The notes: generated by a model not told the origin, from the letters alone. Positions 22,822 to 34,265 are shown, numbered from the stretch's first letter. The stretch is 64,000 nt of DNA from Siphonodentalium dalli (GCA_032622095.1 CP136067.1:75170705-75234704); one strand, 5' to 3'. Made by a program: numbers and translations.

Positions 22822-24628
22822 CAGTTGATGACGTGTTCAACGGTGTTGCAATATTATCATTATGTAGTGTTGAATCTTGATCCAGTATTCCTCAAAATTA
22901 GAGTAACAGTAACAGGATTAGTTTATGTTAATAATGCTGAAGTTGGGATGAAGCCTGATAATAAAGTGATATCGTTTACAATTTCACATCTATTGATATG
23001 ATCATATGAATACCTGCAAACCTCTTTGCATGACCTGGCTCGCAAAGAAGTTTTCAACTTTCTGCCCAACTTTCCAAACGGCACAATGGACGATTACGAA
23101 ATACTGTTGTGCCAACGACCTTGACCTTGTACTGCAGTAGAATACAGGAGAAGTCGGCCCCACATGAAGTCGGCCCCACACGAAGATTATGAAATCTGAT
23201 AATCGTTGTTCGTGTTTCTATATCATATACTGATGATAGGTGTCATGCTGCCCATGCACTGGTTAGTTGCATGTTTACTCAAATTGGGTAACATACAATC
23301 ACGTGTCAAGGAAACCTCGTTTTAACCCTACATTACTTTTCGTTATATATATGAGTCTTAGCCAAAATAAATCTTTATCGCTGACTAAGCTGCTTCCGTG
23401 TGGAAATAAAATATGGATGCATAAAGTAATACTTTTTTTTGCACAATGTAGTGAAGAAACTAATAACACAGCAAGATATCCCTTCATTTTGCTTGAGGTT
23501 TGGCACTTTTTTTCTCACAAATGCACTGGACTAACTTCAAAGACGTAGCGACATGGGGGGGGGGGGGGGTTGGGGGGGGGAGGGGGGTGCATGTCTCACT
23601 CCCTGATGTTGGTCTGAACATTGGTCAAAATTTTTAACAGTTGGAAATTGCATACCTGCTAATACATTAGTTGGAAATTTCACACCAACAATAGGTTGAA
23701 AATGTTCTTGTATTTTGATTTTCAAACACTTTATTGGGGGGGGGGGGGGTAATTGTTTTTGGACCAATATTTGCATATTTTCCTATTTTTTATCAAAATT
23801 TTGGACTGAATTGGTCATCAGTTGGAAATTTTCCAACCTTAGAGGGGGGCGGGTGACAGGTTGGAAATTTCCAACACTTGGAAAGCTTGTGGCCAGTCAA
23901 AAACTGCTAGTTAGTTTACGAAAACAATATTAATTGTCATACATTTGGTCAACACTGTCATTGGAATTGTCATCAGTTGGAAATTTTCCAACCTAAGTGT
24001 GGCCGATGGGGTCATTGTCACAAGGATCCGGTCACATTCGTAGCCAGCTTTTTAAATGGATCACAATATTTAATGTAGGCAGCTTTTTTCACCGGCGATC
24101 ACATTCGTAGCCAGCTTTTCTAATTCCATGCTTTAGGCCTATATTGCGCGAAATATGACGTCATCACGTTCGTGACTAAAATGTCGACGTCATGCTCCAA
24201 AAACTGACTTCTTTTATAAATCAACTTATCATGAATTCCACGAAAAAGCGGCCATGGATACCGATAATGGGTATTTGCATCATAAGCATGTCATCGGGGA
24301 ATGTTGTTGCTTCTTCTGTATTTCATTATTACTATCCAATGAATATATTTTGGAATGGTCATTGCCCTCACTATACAATCTCTTAAACACCAGATATTGT
24401 GTGACTGGGGATCAATGATGCGCGCATGCGCAGTCAACGCATATTTTCATATTTTGCCAAATAAGGTCAAATGAACCAAAATATCATTTTCAAGCAGCTC
24501 AAGGGTCATTCTAGGTTAATAGTGAGGCATGTGTGGAAATGTTATTTTTGTCACATTTCCCATATCACAATCTGCCTCAATTACCATAGTATCCCCTTTT
24601 TGCACATATATTTTAGTTAAATGACGAT
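22822..24628. other. Non-coding: G-tracts and TTGGAAATTTTCCAACC motifs
   Basis: Long G runs lie at 23555-23590 and 23736-23749. Between 23640 and 24000 the phrase AGTTGGAAAT, often extended to TTGGAAATTTTCCAACCT, occurs at least five times, so a short palindromic repeat is scattered here. GGTCACATTCGTAGCCAGC is repeated twice at 24029 and 24093. No gene was recognised. Confidence 0.45.
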
Positions 24629-24632
24629 TTAA

Positions 24633-25224
24633 AGGGGTACTGTACGCCATTTTCAATAAATTCCCGGTGATAACAACGATCTATTATCGATACTATATAG
24701 AAATATAAGTAATTTGAGTCGAAGATGTATTCTGTAAACGCTCAGGTTAATAGGCTATCTTAAAATTTAATAATTTAAAAGTTAATAATTTAATATAAAT
24801 TGATTTTATGGCTCCAGCCATAAAATGGCGTCTCTTAAAATTGGAATGTCCGTGTACAAAACGTAATCAAATTATAATTGAGGGATACTGGATTAATAAA
24901 ACAATTGCACACACGATCGTTTGAAACATTATGCTTATACGGGGAGAAAACCCAAGCCACTCATTGACTAGTGGCCATACACTAACTTAAATGAGTATAT
25001 GGGACTACTAAGCATATAATATAATGTTTATTTGATTCATTTGATTGAAAACTGTACAAAAATTACTCGACAACGACAATTTGTATTTTTGCATTCCGGT
25101 AAATTTGCCATCCGTAACAATACTTCGTACTCAACAGACTTTCAAAAAATGGAAAAGTTGTTACCTTATTCTCCGACTCGGGGATTATAGAAACCAACAA
25201 CAACATCTTGGGTACAGTACCCCT
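24633..25224 (+). mobile_element. TTAA-flanked MITE, family A, copy 1 (592 bp)
   Basis: The termini AGGGGTACTGTAC and GTACAGTACCCCT are inverted and flanked by TTAA at 24629-24632 and 25225-25228. The internal sequence matches, in opposite orientation, the 592-bp copy at 40625-41216 along its whole length. There is no transposase, so it is presumably mobilised by a piggyBac-type enzyme encoded elsewhere. A short internal frame (25045-25245) is also found in the second copy but has no protein features. Confidence 0.88.
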
Positions 25225-25429
25225 TTAACCCCTATATACCAATAGGCCTAACCCGTTTCTAAGGTAAAAACAGTCGCATAGCAACCGTTGCCATGGAAAG
25301 TATTTTCGTGATTGCCCCCATATTTGAAAATAATACGTGGGACCTAATATACACATGTGCCAAGTTTTATGCTTTTATGACAATGTCCGCACTTGTTACA
25401 CAAAAAACTATAGGGCCTACCTAAAAAAA

Positions 25430-25860
25430 ATCGCACGGTGATTCCGTCACGCCCGTTGTGTGATTCCGTCACGGCGAACAAACCGAGTTAACTAGTAATA
25501 TACACACTTGTAAGTGTGTGACAATGCGGCTTTTTTCTGCAAGTATAATGTATCTACTTTGCTCATTGAGAACTTTTTCCAGGTCAGCTTGGCTGAATGA
25601 GCAGGGTTCTTCAATAGTACGGACCTACCCTCATATTGATGGCACTTTTTTGGTGATTCCGTCACGGACACAATTTGACCCAGAGTGAGATGATACTTAA
25701 ATACACATATAATTGTATATAACTAAACAACTTAGTATAGTATGTACAATGTTTTTCATTTTAAGCGGTACCCTACTGGTCATAATTTTAGATTTTATAG
25801 GCCACATAAAAGTGAAATTCCGTAAAATTTGGTGATTCCGTCACGCTGGAATTCATGTTA
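25430..25860 (+). repeat. Dispersed GTGATTCCGTCACG motif, four copies
   Basis: The near-palindromic GTGATTCCGTCACG (GTGA, 5 bases, TCAC) occurs at about 25437, 25459, 25653 and 25841 in otherwise unrelated sequence. Spacing is irregular. Function unknown; it could be a protein-binding site or a remnant of a repeat. Confidence 0.55.
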
Positions 25861-26007
25861 TATTGGAATATAATTCGAGCATTCCAACGACATTGATCGG
25901 AAGCCTCAGGTTATCAGATGAACAAATATAAAAAAAATTCAAGTTGTTGTTCATCCACCAACTCAGAAAAATTAGACTGGTACCAGTCTAAGAAAAATGA
26001 GATTAAT

Positions 26008-26085
26008 GAGAGGGGTCACGTGCTTGTGAGATGGGTCACGTGCTTGAGAGAGGGGTCACGTGCTTGGGAGAGGGGTCACGTGCAT
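26008..26085 (+). repeat. Four 20-bp tandem units each with an E-box
   Basis: GAGAGGGGTCACGTGCTTGG-like units repeat four times at exactly 20-bp spacing (CACGTG at 26017, 26037, 26057 and 26077). CACGTG is the class E-box bound by bHLH-zip factors. No adjacent gene start was recognised. Confidence 0.8.
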
Positions 26086-26254
26086 GGCAACGGCTGAGGA
26101 TAAATTCTTGCTCATCAATTATCTAATTTTTTACAAAATTCGGACTAAATTCACTTGTAAGATCAAAACACAAAGAAAATAATCAGGGAGCCTGCTGGGT
26201 TCTATTTGCACAATCGCGTACGAAAGGTTTGATGCCGCAGATTTATTACACCTC

Positions 26255-26960
26255 AGGAACCTTCAAAGAAATCCCATTTCTTAAGTTCCGCATTCCTGGC
26301 GTTTAGGGGCCAGAGACCCCACAAAAACCCCAAAAATGACTTCTATTTGAACTTTTGAGTACAAAGCTGATTTTTACAGTAATAGTGCTCTAGCCATATC
26401 ACTGATCAACAATACACAATTTATGAAACGAAATTCCCTGGCGTTTTTATTTCAGAAGGGGTTTTTTGAAAGTACCCCCAAAACCCCAAAAATTACTTCT
26501 AATTGAACTTTCGAGTACAAAGCTGATTTTTATATTAATAGTGCTTTGGTCACCACTATACATGAAAACTACCCAATTTCTGAAACGAAAATTCCCTGGC
26601 GTTTTCATTTCAGATGGGGGGGGGGGCGGGGGTTTGAATTTACTTTGAAAGTACCAACAAAACCACAAAAATGACTTCTGTTTGAATTTTCGAGGACAAA
26701 TAGGGCCTATTATTTTTTTTCCTGACATGTTTTCCTGCTATATAACGCTGGTCATAAAAAACACCCTTTAAGAAACGAAACCCCGTGGCGTTTCATTTAA
26801 GAAAGGGGTGGGCTTGGAAATAACCAAACCACCCCCTCCCCCATAATAGCTATATTTGTACTCACGTGCGCAAAATGTTTTTATCTCTTAAAATTTGCCC
26901 ATTATCATCACTGGTCACAAACCAAGTGATAAGAAACGAAATCCCCCGGCGAATTCATTA
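26255..26960 (+). repeat. Five diverged tandem copies of a ~140-190-bp repeat
   Basis: CCCTGGCGTTT or a variant occurs at about 26294, 26433, 26591, 26782 and 26944. Between occurrences lie AAAGTACC, ACCCCAAAAATGACTTCTATTTGAA, TCGAGTACAAAGCTGATTTTTA and ACGAAA in fixed order. A G-run interrupts copy three. Confidence 0.7.
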
Positions 26961-27421
26961 AAAAGGGTGTAGACAATTATAAAACAATAACAAATTATGT
27001 TACGGGTACGTTCACACGCTGGCAAATTTAACTACCAATTTTACACGAATTTCGTCGCAATAGGCTGTATGGTGCTTGGTCAGAATCAATAGTGCAGTAA
27101 TTTGTAGCATTTCATTTGTACTCATAAAAGCGATAAAACAAAGGAAATTTAAAGATATAATAAGTAGGCCTAATTTGAAACTGTATGATATATAACATGT
27201 AGCCGTCTATTAGGAATTCCATGAACTTTTAACAGTCAATTTTGCCGACTGTAACAATGTTTGCAAGTAATTAGTCAACAAATTCGGATGGTTTCTTTTC
27301 AAATCAAATCGATTTAATCGACAAACTTTTCGGAGATCGGAATGATTTGTCCGATTTTTGGAAATTACATGTAAACAAAAATAAAATAACAATGTCATGT
27401 AGTATATGCTTGACTTCATAG

Positions 27422-28496
27422 TTATTCATCTAACTCGTCGCTATCATCTGCATCATCATCATCATCAGGCTGTCTGCATTCGTTGCGACTTCGTCATCAG
27501 TACATTCGTCGCATCCAGAGTTTTCTGGGACCACTGAGTCTGGCATTTGTGGTCCGCCAAACCACACGACACGATAGCAACCGTCAACCATGCAGCTCCC
27601 AACCTAAACTCGGTTGTTTTGGGATATGATTGTTCGCAGCAGCATGCCACATACCAGCAACAAACTTAGCTCTCTATATTTTCTGGTCCACTATATCTTT
27701 GCATGGTGGAATGCTACTCCCCTCTATGTCCCCTCTGTTGTATACAGGTTTACATTTGTTCTCAGGGCGGTATATATAGGCTTTCTCAAATGTGGAAAAT
27801 AGGTGGTAATTAAAGGTACTCAACCCGATAAAACTCCTCTCAATTACTATTTCAATGGCTTCGGGGGTCAAAAATATTTGATTCGAGTCGAGGAAGTCAC
27901 CCATCAAAGCTCAGATTTGTTAGATATCGATTTTAGAAATCTATTATTTTTCATTATCGGGAATACTATCTGGTCCAGAACTCAATCAAAATTGCGTTAA
28001 AATTACCACTTGATTTTAGAGTTATCCATCCTTGTCTGTTTGAATAGATTTGGAGAACACATCCAGAGCAGATTACGGCAGTTAGCAGTACTCATCTCGA
28101 GTTTATAACAAATTTCAAAAATCAATATCTAATAACTCTGAGCTTTGTTTGATGGGTTCCTCGACTCGAATCAAATATTTTTTACCCCCAAAGCCAAAGA
28201 AATAGTAATATAGGACCCTCCGATCGGATTGTTGTTGTTGGAATCTGTTGAGATGGGGACCCTCTTTACGGGTTGAGTACCTTTAAGTGGAATCAGCTTA
28301 CGTGCACCATCAATGACGCACGTATAGTATTTCAGAGCTTCGTACGACTCCTTTGACATCGTGTCCATCGCGAGATCAGAGAAAGCAGAAATGAAGCTCT
28401 TATCCCACACAAGCAGTTCGAATGACCTCTTCTTTCCCTCTAACCACACTCTGTGTATGCGTGGAAACCAGGCAAGGCTGCACAATATTCGGGACT
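27422..28496 (-). pseudogene. Degraded repeat-associated gene fragment split by a MITE
   Basis: On the minus strand, 28496-28283 reads GKKRSFELLVWDKSF, then AFSDLAMD and YEALKYYTCVIDG. This resembles a large invertebrate family of unnamed, often repeat-associated proteins with the pattern GKGKxxxWKxW, FIxAFxxLG and ALExYVCxLYG. A 469-bp MITE (27814-28282) follows. Beyond it the frame resumes with LFSTFEKAYIYRPENK and SIPPCKD, then KFVAGMWHAAA and PSLGWELHG, corresponding to the family's LPPC, RANYxAxxW and GW segments. After that there is a +1 shift (VVWFGGPQMPDS) and an acidic DDDDDADDSDELDE tail. An in-frame stop plus at least two frameshifts make it non-functional. Excising the MITE with one TTAA keeps the frame. 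Family resemblance is from memory of the pattern, and the function of the family is unknown to me. Confidence 0.6.
27814..28282 (+). mobile_element. TTAA-flanked MITE, family B, copy 1 (469 bp)
   Basis: The ends AGGTACTCAACCCG and CGGGTTGAGTACCT are flanked by TTAA at 27810-27813 and 28283-28286. The arms carry ATTTGATTCGAGTCGAGGAA, ATCGATTTTAGAAATCTA and related blocks in inverted order. Related copies lie at 34873-35126, 45636-46049, 46060-46160 and 62463-62941. Non-coding; piggyBac-like by target site. Confidence 0.85.
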
Positions 28497-28803
28497 AATC
28501 GCAGATACTATCGACGAAACGTCTATATATATCTTCGATTACCGCGCCCTGACGTGCCGACCTCCATTCAGATACTTGAAGTGACTCGATGAATGTGATG
28601 GAGTATGCTTACCAAAATGTTTGTATGTATACGCGCAGAATTGGGACGATTCCTGGTAATACATGCATGACGCGATTATACAACAATTCAAGTATATGTA
28701 AAAAGTTTCTAATTCTCCAGCTGGGTCTTTGATACATGATGCATAAATCAAATCACTTGACAAATGCGTCGATATCATTATGCAATGACTTATATGGTAA
28801 ATA
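28497..28803. other. No gene recognised
   Basis: A 142-codon minus-strand frame crosses this stretch and runs into the LIR1 terminus, but it shows no family motif and is probably fortuitous. The upstream part of the degraded gene at 27.4-28.5 kb could not be traced here. Confidence 0.35.
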
Positions 28804-29635
28804 TAGACCGGCCCCCAGATGAGGGTAGTGTCACACGAAAGGGTAGAAATTTTGACGCTATCTCCAATTATCCTTGCCCCATGTGGGTTCCAAAACACTG
28901 AGGTATCCAGGGCGGAGCAGGTGGAAAATATATTTTTTTGGACCTTTTTGGTGTTTTTGACCTGCAAATTTCAGTATAATCAGGAAAACCAATAAAATAA
29001 GACAAATGTTGAATAAAATATACTTGAATATCAGATATTTATTCTATCTGGGTTGCTTAACATTTATGATGTGCAAAAAGTTATATTATCCAACATTTTT
29101 TGTGAAAAATTCACGAAAATCAGCGAAAATGCCAAAAAATTGCATAAATTGCAGTGCTCTTTCAAAAAAGTTTTCCAGAAGATTTCCTATAAAATTTTAA
29201 TTTTTTTTATATAAAGCTTTCATTGGTACATCAAAATTTTCAGCATTATATACCTGATTTATTAATATCAACATCACAAGCAATGATATCCAACAGCCGA
29301 GATATTTCCAAAAACTTAACCCACCTCCCCCCCCCCCCCCCCAAAACTGATTTTCTATCTGAAAATACCTGTCAAGTCAGAATAGCACGTGAAATGCTAT
29401 AATCATGTACCAGACCAGAATTAAGAAATAAAGTAAAACTTAACTCTACCCCAATATAGTGTTCTAAATGATTTCAATTTTATGCTATACTAAACTCGAA
29501 AGGTCGTTCATACTAGTTGATAGAATTCATATCATAAATTGCAATAATTCTGCCCACGGATTATGCAATCTCATCTGTGGTTGAGTTGGTAACGGTTGCA
29601 AGTCTCCACTGCTTTGCTATCATGTTGGCTTGTTT

Positions 29636-29995
29636 TTAGTGTAGAATTAAAGATTCCTCACATGGTGGAAGTGCAGAAAGATCAAGTACATGTACCTTCT
29701 GCTGATTCTCGAACTTCTGCTGGAACATTATCCGCCTAGCTTTATTCACTTTTCTCGAACGTTGACCATATAAGGCACATTCTAACTCCTCGAGTGTAGT
29801 AAGCGTGTCACTGTCCAAAACCCAATTCGTTCCTAAATATGCCATGACTTTCATATATTTTAATTGTCTTTCCAGCAACTTCCTGACAAGTTTTTTTTCC
29901 ATTTTTGGAAGGTAACCATTACCCGTGAAGGAATGGAACACAATAAGTGCATTCTTCTGTACATTTGACATCTCGATATCACTGACTTGAATCAC
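29636..29995 (-). pseudogene. Gene fragment in LIR1 left arm
   Basis: The minus-strand frame reads FHSFTGNGYLPKMEKKLVRK, then AYLGTNWVLDSDTLTTLEEL, CALYGQ, VNKARRIMFQQKFE and VLDLSALPPCEESLILH. The order FTG, KKLVxK, LGxNW, LEExxCxLYG, VNxAR, FxxKF, LPPC matches the same unnamed repeat-associated family as the 27.4-28.5 kb pseudogene. It stops where homology to the arm ends. It is inverted relative to the 32.4-32.9 kb copy and is best read as a fragment captured by, or belonging to, the element. Confidence 0.6.
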
Positions 29996-30149
29996 CTGCC
30001 CATTAGCATCAAAATTTATTATCTATCATCAGGGGGAAATCATTTAACGTTTCCTCCATCGTGCATAAACGCCATCAAGATGGAGAACTCTCTGACATGA
30101 CCTCTCTATCAATTAATATATCGTTGAGTTATTGTGGAAAGCAATAGCA

Positions 30150-31660
30150 ACCCAATGCACACATGTACAACCAACCCAGTAACATACAGTCACTCCATAT
30201 ATACACATAAACACCACACAAATGACAAGATAGTCACTCACTCTATACACATACACCTGACCCATGACCATATAGTCACTCCCTGTATACTCTTCACCTA
30301 TTTCATTATCATAAGTCAATCCATGTATGCATATTCATCTCACCATTGGCCATACGGTCAATCCCCGTATACCTATTCGCCATGGCCAAAATAGCCATTC
30401 AAGATAAACATAAACACCCCATCCATGACCATAGAGTCACTCCATGTATACATGTGCGTCTCACCATTGGCCATCCCTGATCCATGACCATGTATATCCA
30501 CACTCGTGTATACCTGTACACCCCACACATGCCCATACAGCCATGCACACATGCAGGCACACTAGGTATACTCATACACCTTACCCATGACCATATAGTC
30601 ACCCCCTGTGTACATATTCAACACATCCATGATCATACAGTCAATAATTGTATACCTATTCACGTCATCATTGGTCGTAGGTCACTCGCTGTATACATGT
30701 TCACCAAAACCATGGCAAAATAGCCACGCAAGTTATACATATACTCCCAACCATGACCATAGAATCACACCAGGTAAACATATGCATCTCACTAATGGCG
30801 ATATAGCCACTCACTTTATACACATACCTCTCCATAACCATACAGCCACACTTGTGTACACCCTTACACCCTACACATGACCATACAGCCATGCAGGCAC
30901 ACCAGGTATACTCCTACATCCGACCCATGACCATATACATGTAGTCACTCCCTGTATACCTATTCACCACATTCATGATCATACATTCACTCCTTGTATA
31001 CCTGTTCACCTCACCATTGGCCATAGTCACTCCCTGAAAACATATTCACCTCACTATTGGCCATAGAGTCACTCACGGTAACATATATGCCACGTCAATA
31101 GTCATATAGCCACTCGATATATGCATATACATCCACACATGACCATCCACACGCTTGTCAATGACCATTCAGCATACACCAGGTACACATATACACATGA
31201 CTACTGCCATTCCATGTACACATGTACGCATTACACATAGATGCACATCGATTTATCGTTTCACCCCACCCATGATCATACAGACAACACATGTATACAT
31301 GTATATACATATACACCTACCTGTGACAATACAGCCACACAAGGTAAACCTGTGCATCCCACCGGCACCCATGACAATACAGTCACTCCATATATACATA
31401 AACACACATAATTATGACCATGTAGGTACTCTCGTTATTTACATAAACCACAGCAATGCCCATTGAGCCACATTGTGTACACCTGTACTGGGTAGTCATA
31501 ACCATACAACCATAGTCACTCCTTGTATACCTATATTCACCTCACACATAACCATACACTCACTCCTTGCATACCTATACATCTCACCATGCCCACCCCT
31601 TGCATGACCATATAGCTAATCATGTACACATATTTACATCATTCATGACCATACAATAAC
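30150..31660 (+). repeat. LIR1 core array, ~42-bp period
   Basis: Degenerate units of the form TAGTCACTCC, TGTATACNTATTCACC, CCATGACCATA repeat about 35 times. Successive AGTC or equivalent positions at 30597, 30639, 30680, 30722 and 30763 are 41-42 bp apart. Because 42 is a multiple of three, overlapping open frames of 60-100 codons appear on both strands. They have no independent support as genes. Confidence 0.8.
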
Positions 31661-31721
31661 TCCCCATTTATAAAAAAATATATATAGCCAGTATCCAAAA
31701 AGAGGTTCTCGGAAAAAAAAC

Positions 31722-31953
31722 AGATAAGGCAACTTTAAAATTAATTTGTTATGGGACAACCAGAATAGAACATTTAGATCGGCCTCTCGTTTTGTTATCC
31801 CACATGATACGCTCCGAACGAACACAAGCCATAGCTTGTCCCAAATTGATTGTATGTATATTATACCAGAAAATGAAAAATGAAAAAAAAACCCAGATAT
31901 TAAGGCAACTTTAAAATTAATTTGTTATGGGACAACCAAAATAGAACATTTAG
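31722..31953 (+). repeat. Short direct repeat inside LIR1
   Basis: AAGGCAACTTTAAAATTAAT, continuing through GTTATGGGACAACCA and AATAGAACATTTAG, occurs at 31725-31777 and again at 31902-31953. The two copies are nearly identical and about 175 bp apart. Confidence 0.75.
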
Positions 31954-32435
31954 TTGTCAGTTGATTAGCTAACATGTAAAATAACCAAGTGAGTCACAAT
32001 TTGCTACATTTTTGGAAACGCAGAGAATAATGTTCGGGATATATGTAAAAAATGGTTGCCATTTTGGAAGCCATTTTGAGTAATTTGGTTTATAAACACA
32101 TTAGTGTGACATATTTAAGGTAGATCAAAACAATAAACGCCTTTCATACCAAACATAGTTACATTTTACTTGAAATTGTTTGTGCCATTATTTATGTCCA
32201 GTTTGTGAGAGAAAAATCAAACATTTCTGGTAATGTCAGTGGTGACAATAATAAAAATTAACTAAGTTAGTGTTCAATGTATAGAAGGCAGAATAGCCAA
32301 TTTTATACATCAACCACAACTTGTAAGCGATTGCGGGACACGCTGGGTCAATATCTACCATTTCCACATTTTGGCAGCCAAATACACAGAAGAATGCAGT
32401 TGTTGGGTTCCATTCCTTCACAGTAATAATTACCT

Positions 32436-32874
32436 TTCATCGTTGTTCCGAAAAGGAAAAAACCACTTTGGACGTTGCTGGAAAGACCATCAAGATAATA
32501 TGGAAGTCATGGCTTATTTAGGAACGAATTGGGTTTTGGACAGTGACACGCTTAATACAATCAAGGAGTTAACATGTGCCTTATACATGTTTGGTCCACA
32601 TTCGAGAAAAGTGAATTAAGCTAGGTGGGTAAAGTTCCAGCAGAAGTTCGAGAATCAGCAAAAGGTAGTTGATCTTTCTGCACTTCCACCATGTGAGGAA
32701 TCTTTAATTCTACACTCAAAACGAACCAATATGATAGCAAAACAGTGGAGACTTGCAACCGTTGCCAAATCAACCACTCCCGGTGTAGCATTTCATGGAT
32801 GGACGGTCGATAGCAGCCTGAGTTGTTTGAACCATTCTTCCTGTAAGATGCTGCACAGAAATTCTATTGACTGA
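32436..32874 (+). pseudogene. Gene fragment in LIR1 right arm
   Basis: The plus-strand reading contains FRKGKNHFGRCWK, AYLGTNWVLDSDTLN, a stop within RKVN*ARW, then VDLSALPPCEESLILHSKRT, QWRLATVAK and GVAFHGWTVDSSLS. The trailing HSKRTNMIAKQW and HGW segments correspond to the RANYxAxxW and GxGW parts of the family. They extend past the end of the left-arm copy, so the right arm preserves more of the original fragment. The premature stop and a short insertion make it non-functional. Confidence 0.6.
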
Positions 32875-33904
32875 TACCATCACATTTGATGAATTGACAG
32901 TGACAGTGAAGATGAGATTACATAATCTGTGGGCAGAACTATTGCAATTTATGATATGAATTCTATCAACTAGTATGAACGACCTTTCGAGTTTAGTATA
33001 GCATAAAATTGAAAGCATTGAGAACACTATCTTGGGGTAGGGTTAAGTTTTACTTTATTTCTTAATTCTGGTCTGGTACATGACTATAGCATTTCATGTC
33101 TGATATTGGGGAAGAATTTATGCTTATTGTGGTACATGTTGTGCAGCTGTATCCATAAAACTGACAATGTCATGGGAATTTTTCATAAAATTTTCACTTA
33201 AAAATAATCAAACTTTTAGCCAATTTACCCCCAAAAAATCAAATATTTAAACAAAATAGACTCTACCATAACATAAACCTTCCAATTCCATGATATATGA
33301 TAAGAGTCTGAATTGGTTAACAAAACGGAATGAAAACGGGCTATTCTGACTTGACCAGACTTGACAGGTATTTTCAGATAGAAAATCAGTTTTAGGGGGA
33401 TGGGTTAAGTTTTTGGAAATATCTTGGCTTATTGGATATCATTGTTTGTGATGTTGATATTAATAAATCAGGTATATAATGCAGAAAATTTTGATGCACC
33501 AATGAGAGCTTTATATAAAAATTTATAGGAAATCTTCTGGAAAACTATTTTGAAAAAGCACTGCAATTTATGCATTTTTTTTTGGCATTTTCATGAATTT
33601 TTCACAAAAATTGTTGGATAATATAACTTTTTGCACATCATAAATGTTAAGCAACCCAGATAGAATAAATATCTGATATTCAAGTATATTTTATTCAACA
33701 TTTGTCTTATTTTATTGGTTTTCCTGATTATACTGAAATTTGCAGGTCAAAAACACCAAAAAGGTCCAAAAAAATATTTTTTCCACCTGCTCCGCCCTGG
33801 ATACCTCAGTGTTTTGGAACCCACATGGGGCAAGGATAATTGGAGATAGCGTCAAAATTTCTACCCTTTCGTATGACACTACCCTCATCTGGGGGCCGGT
33901 CTAG

Positions 33905-34265
33905 TATAGTTTGTTTAAAACAAGTATACGAAATGGAGCCACACAATTGCGATACGCGTTCTAATGATGCGTGAATTCTATTTACGGGATTGCGAATCAG
34001 CAATCATAGATTGTAAATTGAAAAGGGGAGACACAAACAGCCCCCACTACCCGCTAAAGAAAGATTATGTACTTTGTGTAAATTTAAACAAATTGAAACT
34101 GAATACCATTTATATTAGAATATAGAGCCTACAAAAGTATGCGCGATACATATTTTAGGGACATAATCACAGAGTTCCCACATTTTTCAGATATGACGAA
34201 TTATGAGAAATTTAGATTTATGAAGAATGAACCATTAATGTTATTTGTGACATGATCCGGTCTTT
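33905..34265 (+). pseudogene. LINE C-terminal fragment (CxxC / EYH region)
   Basis: Translation with frameshifts gives LRISNHRL, EKGRHKQPPLPAKERLCTLC, QIETEYHFI and, in another frame, FSDMTNYEKFRFMKNEP. This order (basic segment, LCxLC, ExEYHFxLEC, FEKFxxLM) is the C-terminal zinc-knuckle-like region following the reverse transcriptase in many CR1/Jockey-type LINEs. It directly abuts the right end of LIR1. The left flank of LIR1 shows no matching LINE sequence. Confidence 0.55.

Larger units (their letters stand above)
28804..33903. mobile_element. LIR1: 5.1-kb giant inverted-repeat element
   Basis: The outer ends are TAGACCGGCCCCCAGATGAG and its complement ending CCGGTCTA. Inverted arms span about 28804-30000 and 32430-33903. 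They match closely for hundreds of bases (for example GATACCTCAGTGTTTTGGAA on one arm and its complement on the other). The right arm keeps about 155 bp (32778-32930) and about 250 bp (33080-33340) that the left arm lacks. Both arms carry copies of one gene fragment. The centre (30150-31660) is a 42-bp tandem array. A TA at each outer edge could be the target duplication or part of the terminus. No transposase was recognised. Confidence 0.85.

Noticed and set aside
28539-28967. 142-codon minus-strand frame crossing the LIR1 left end
   Set aside because: It spans unrelated flanking DNA and element terminus, contains no recognisable motif, and the element part is non-coding in the other arm.
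30134-31466. Several 60-100-codon frames on both strands
   Set aside because: They come from the ~42-bp LIR1 core array and are rich in repeated Thr/His/Ile phrases; not genes.
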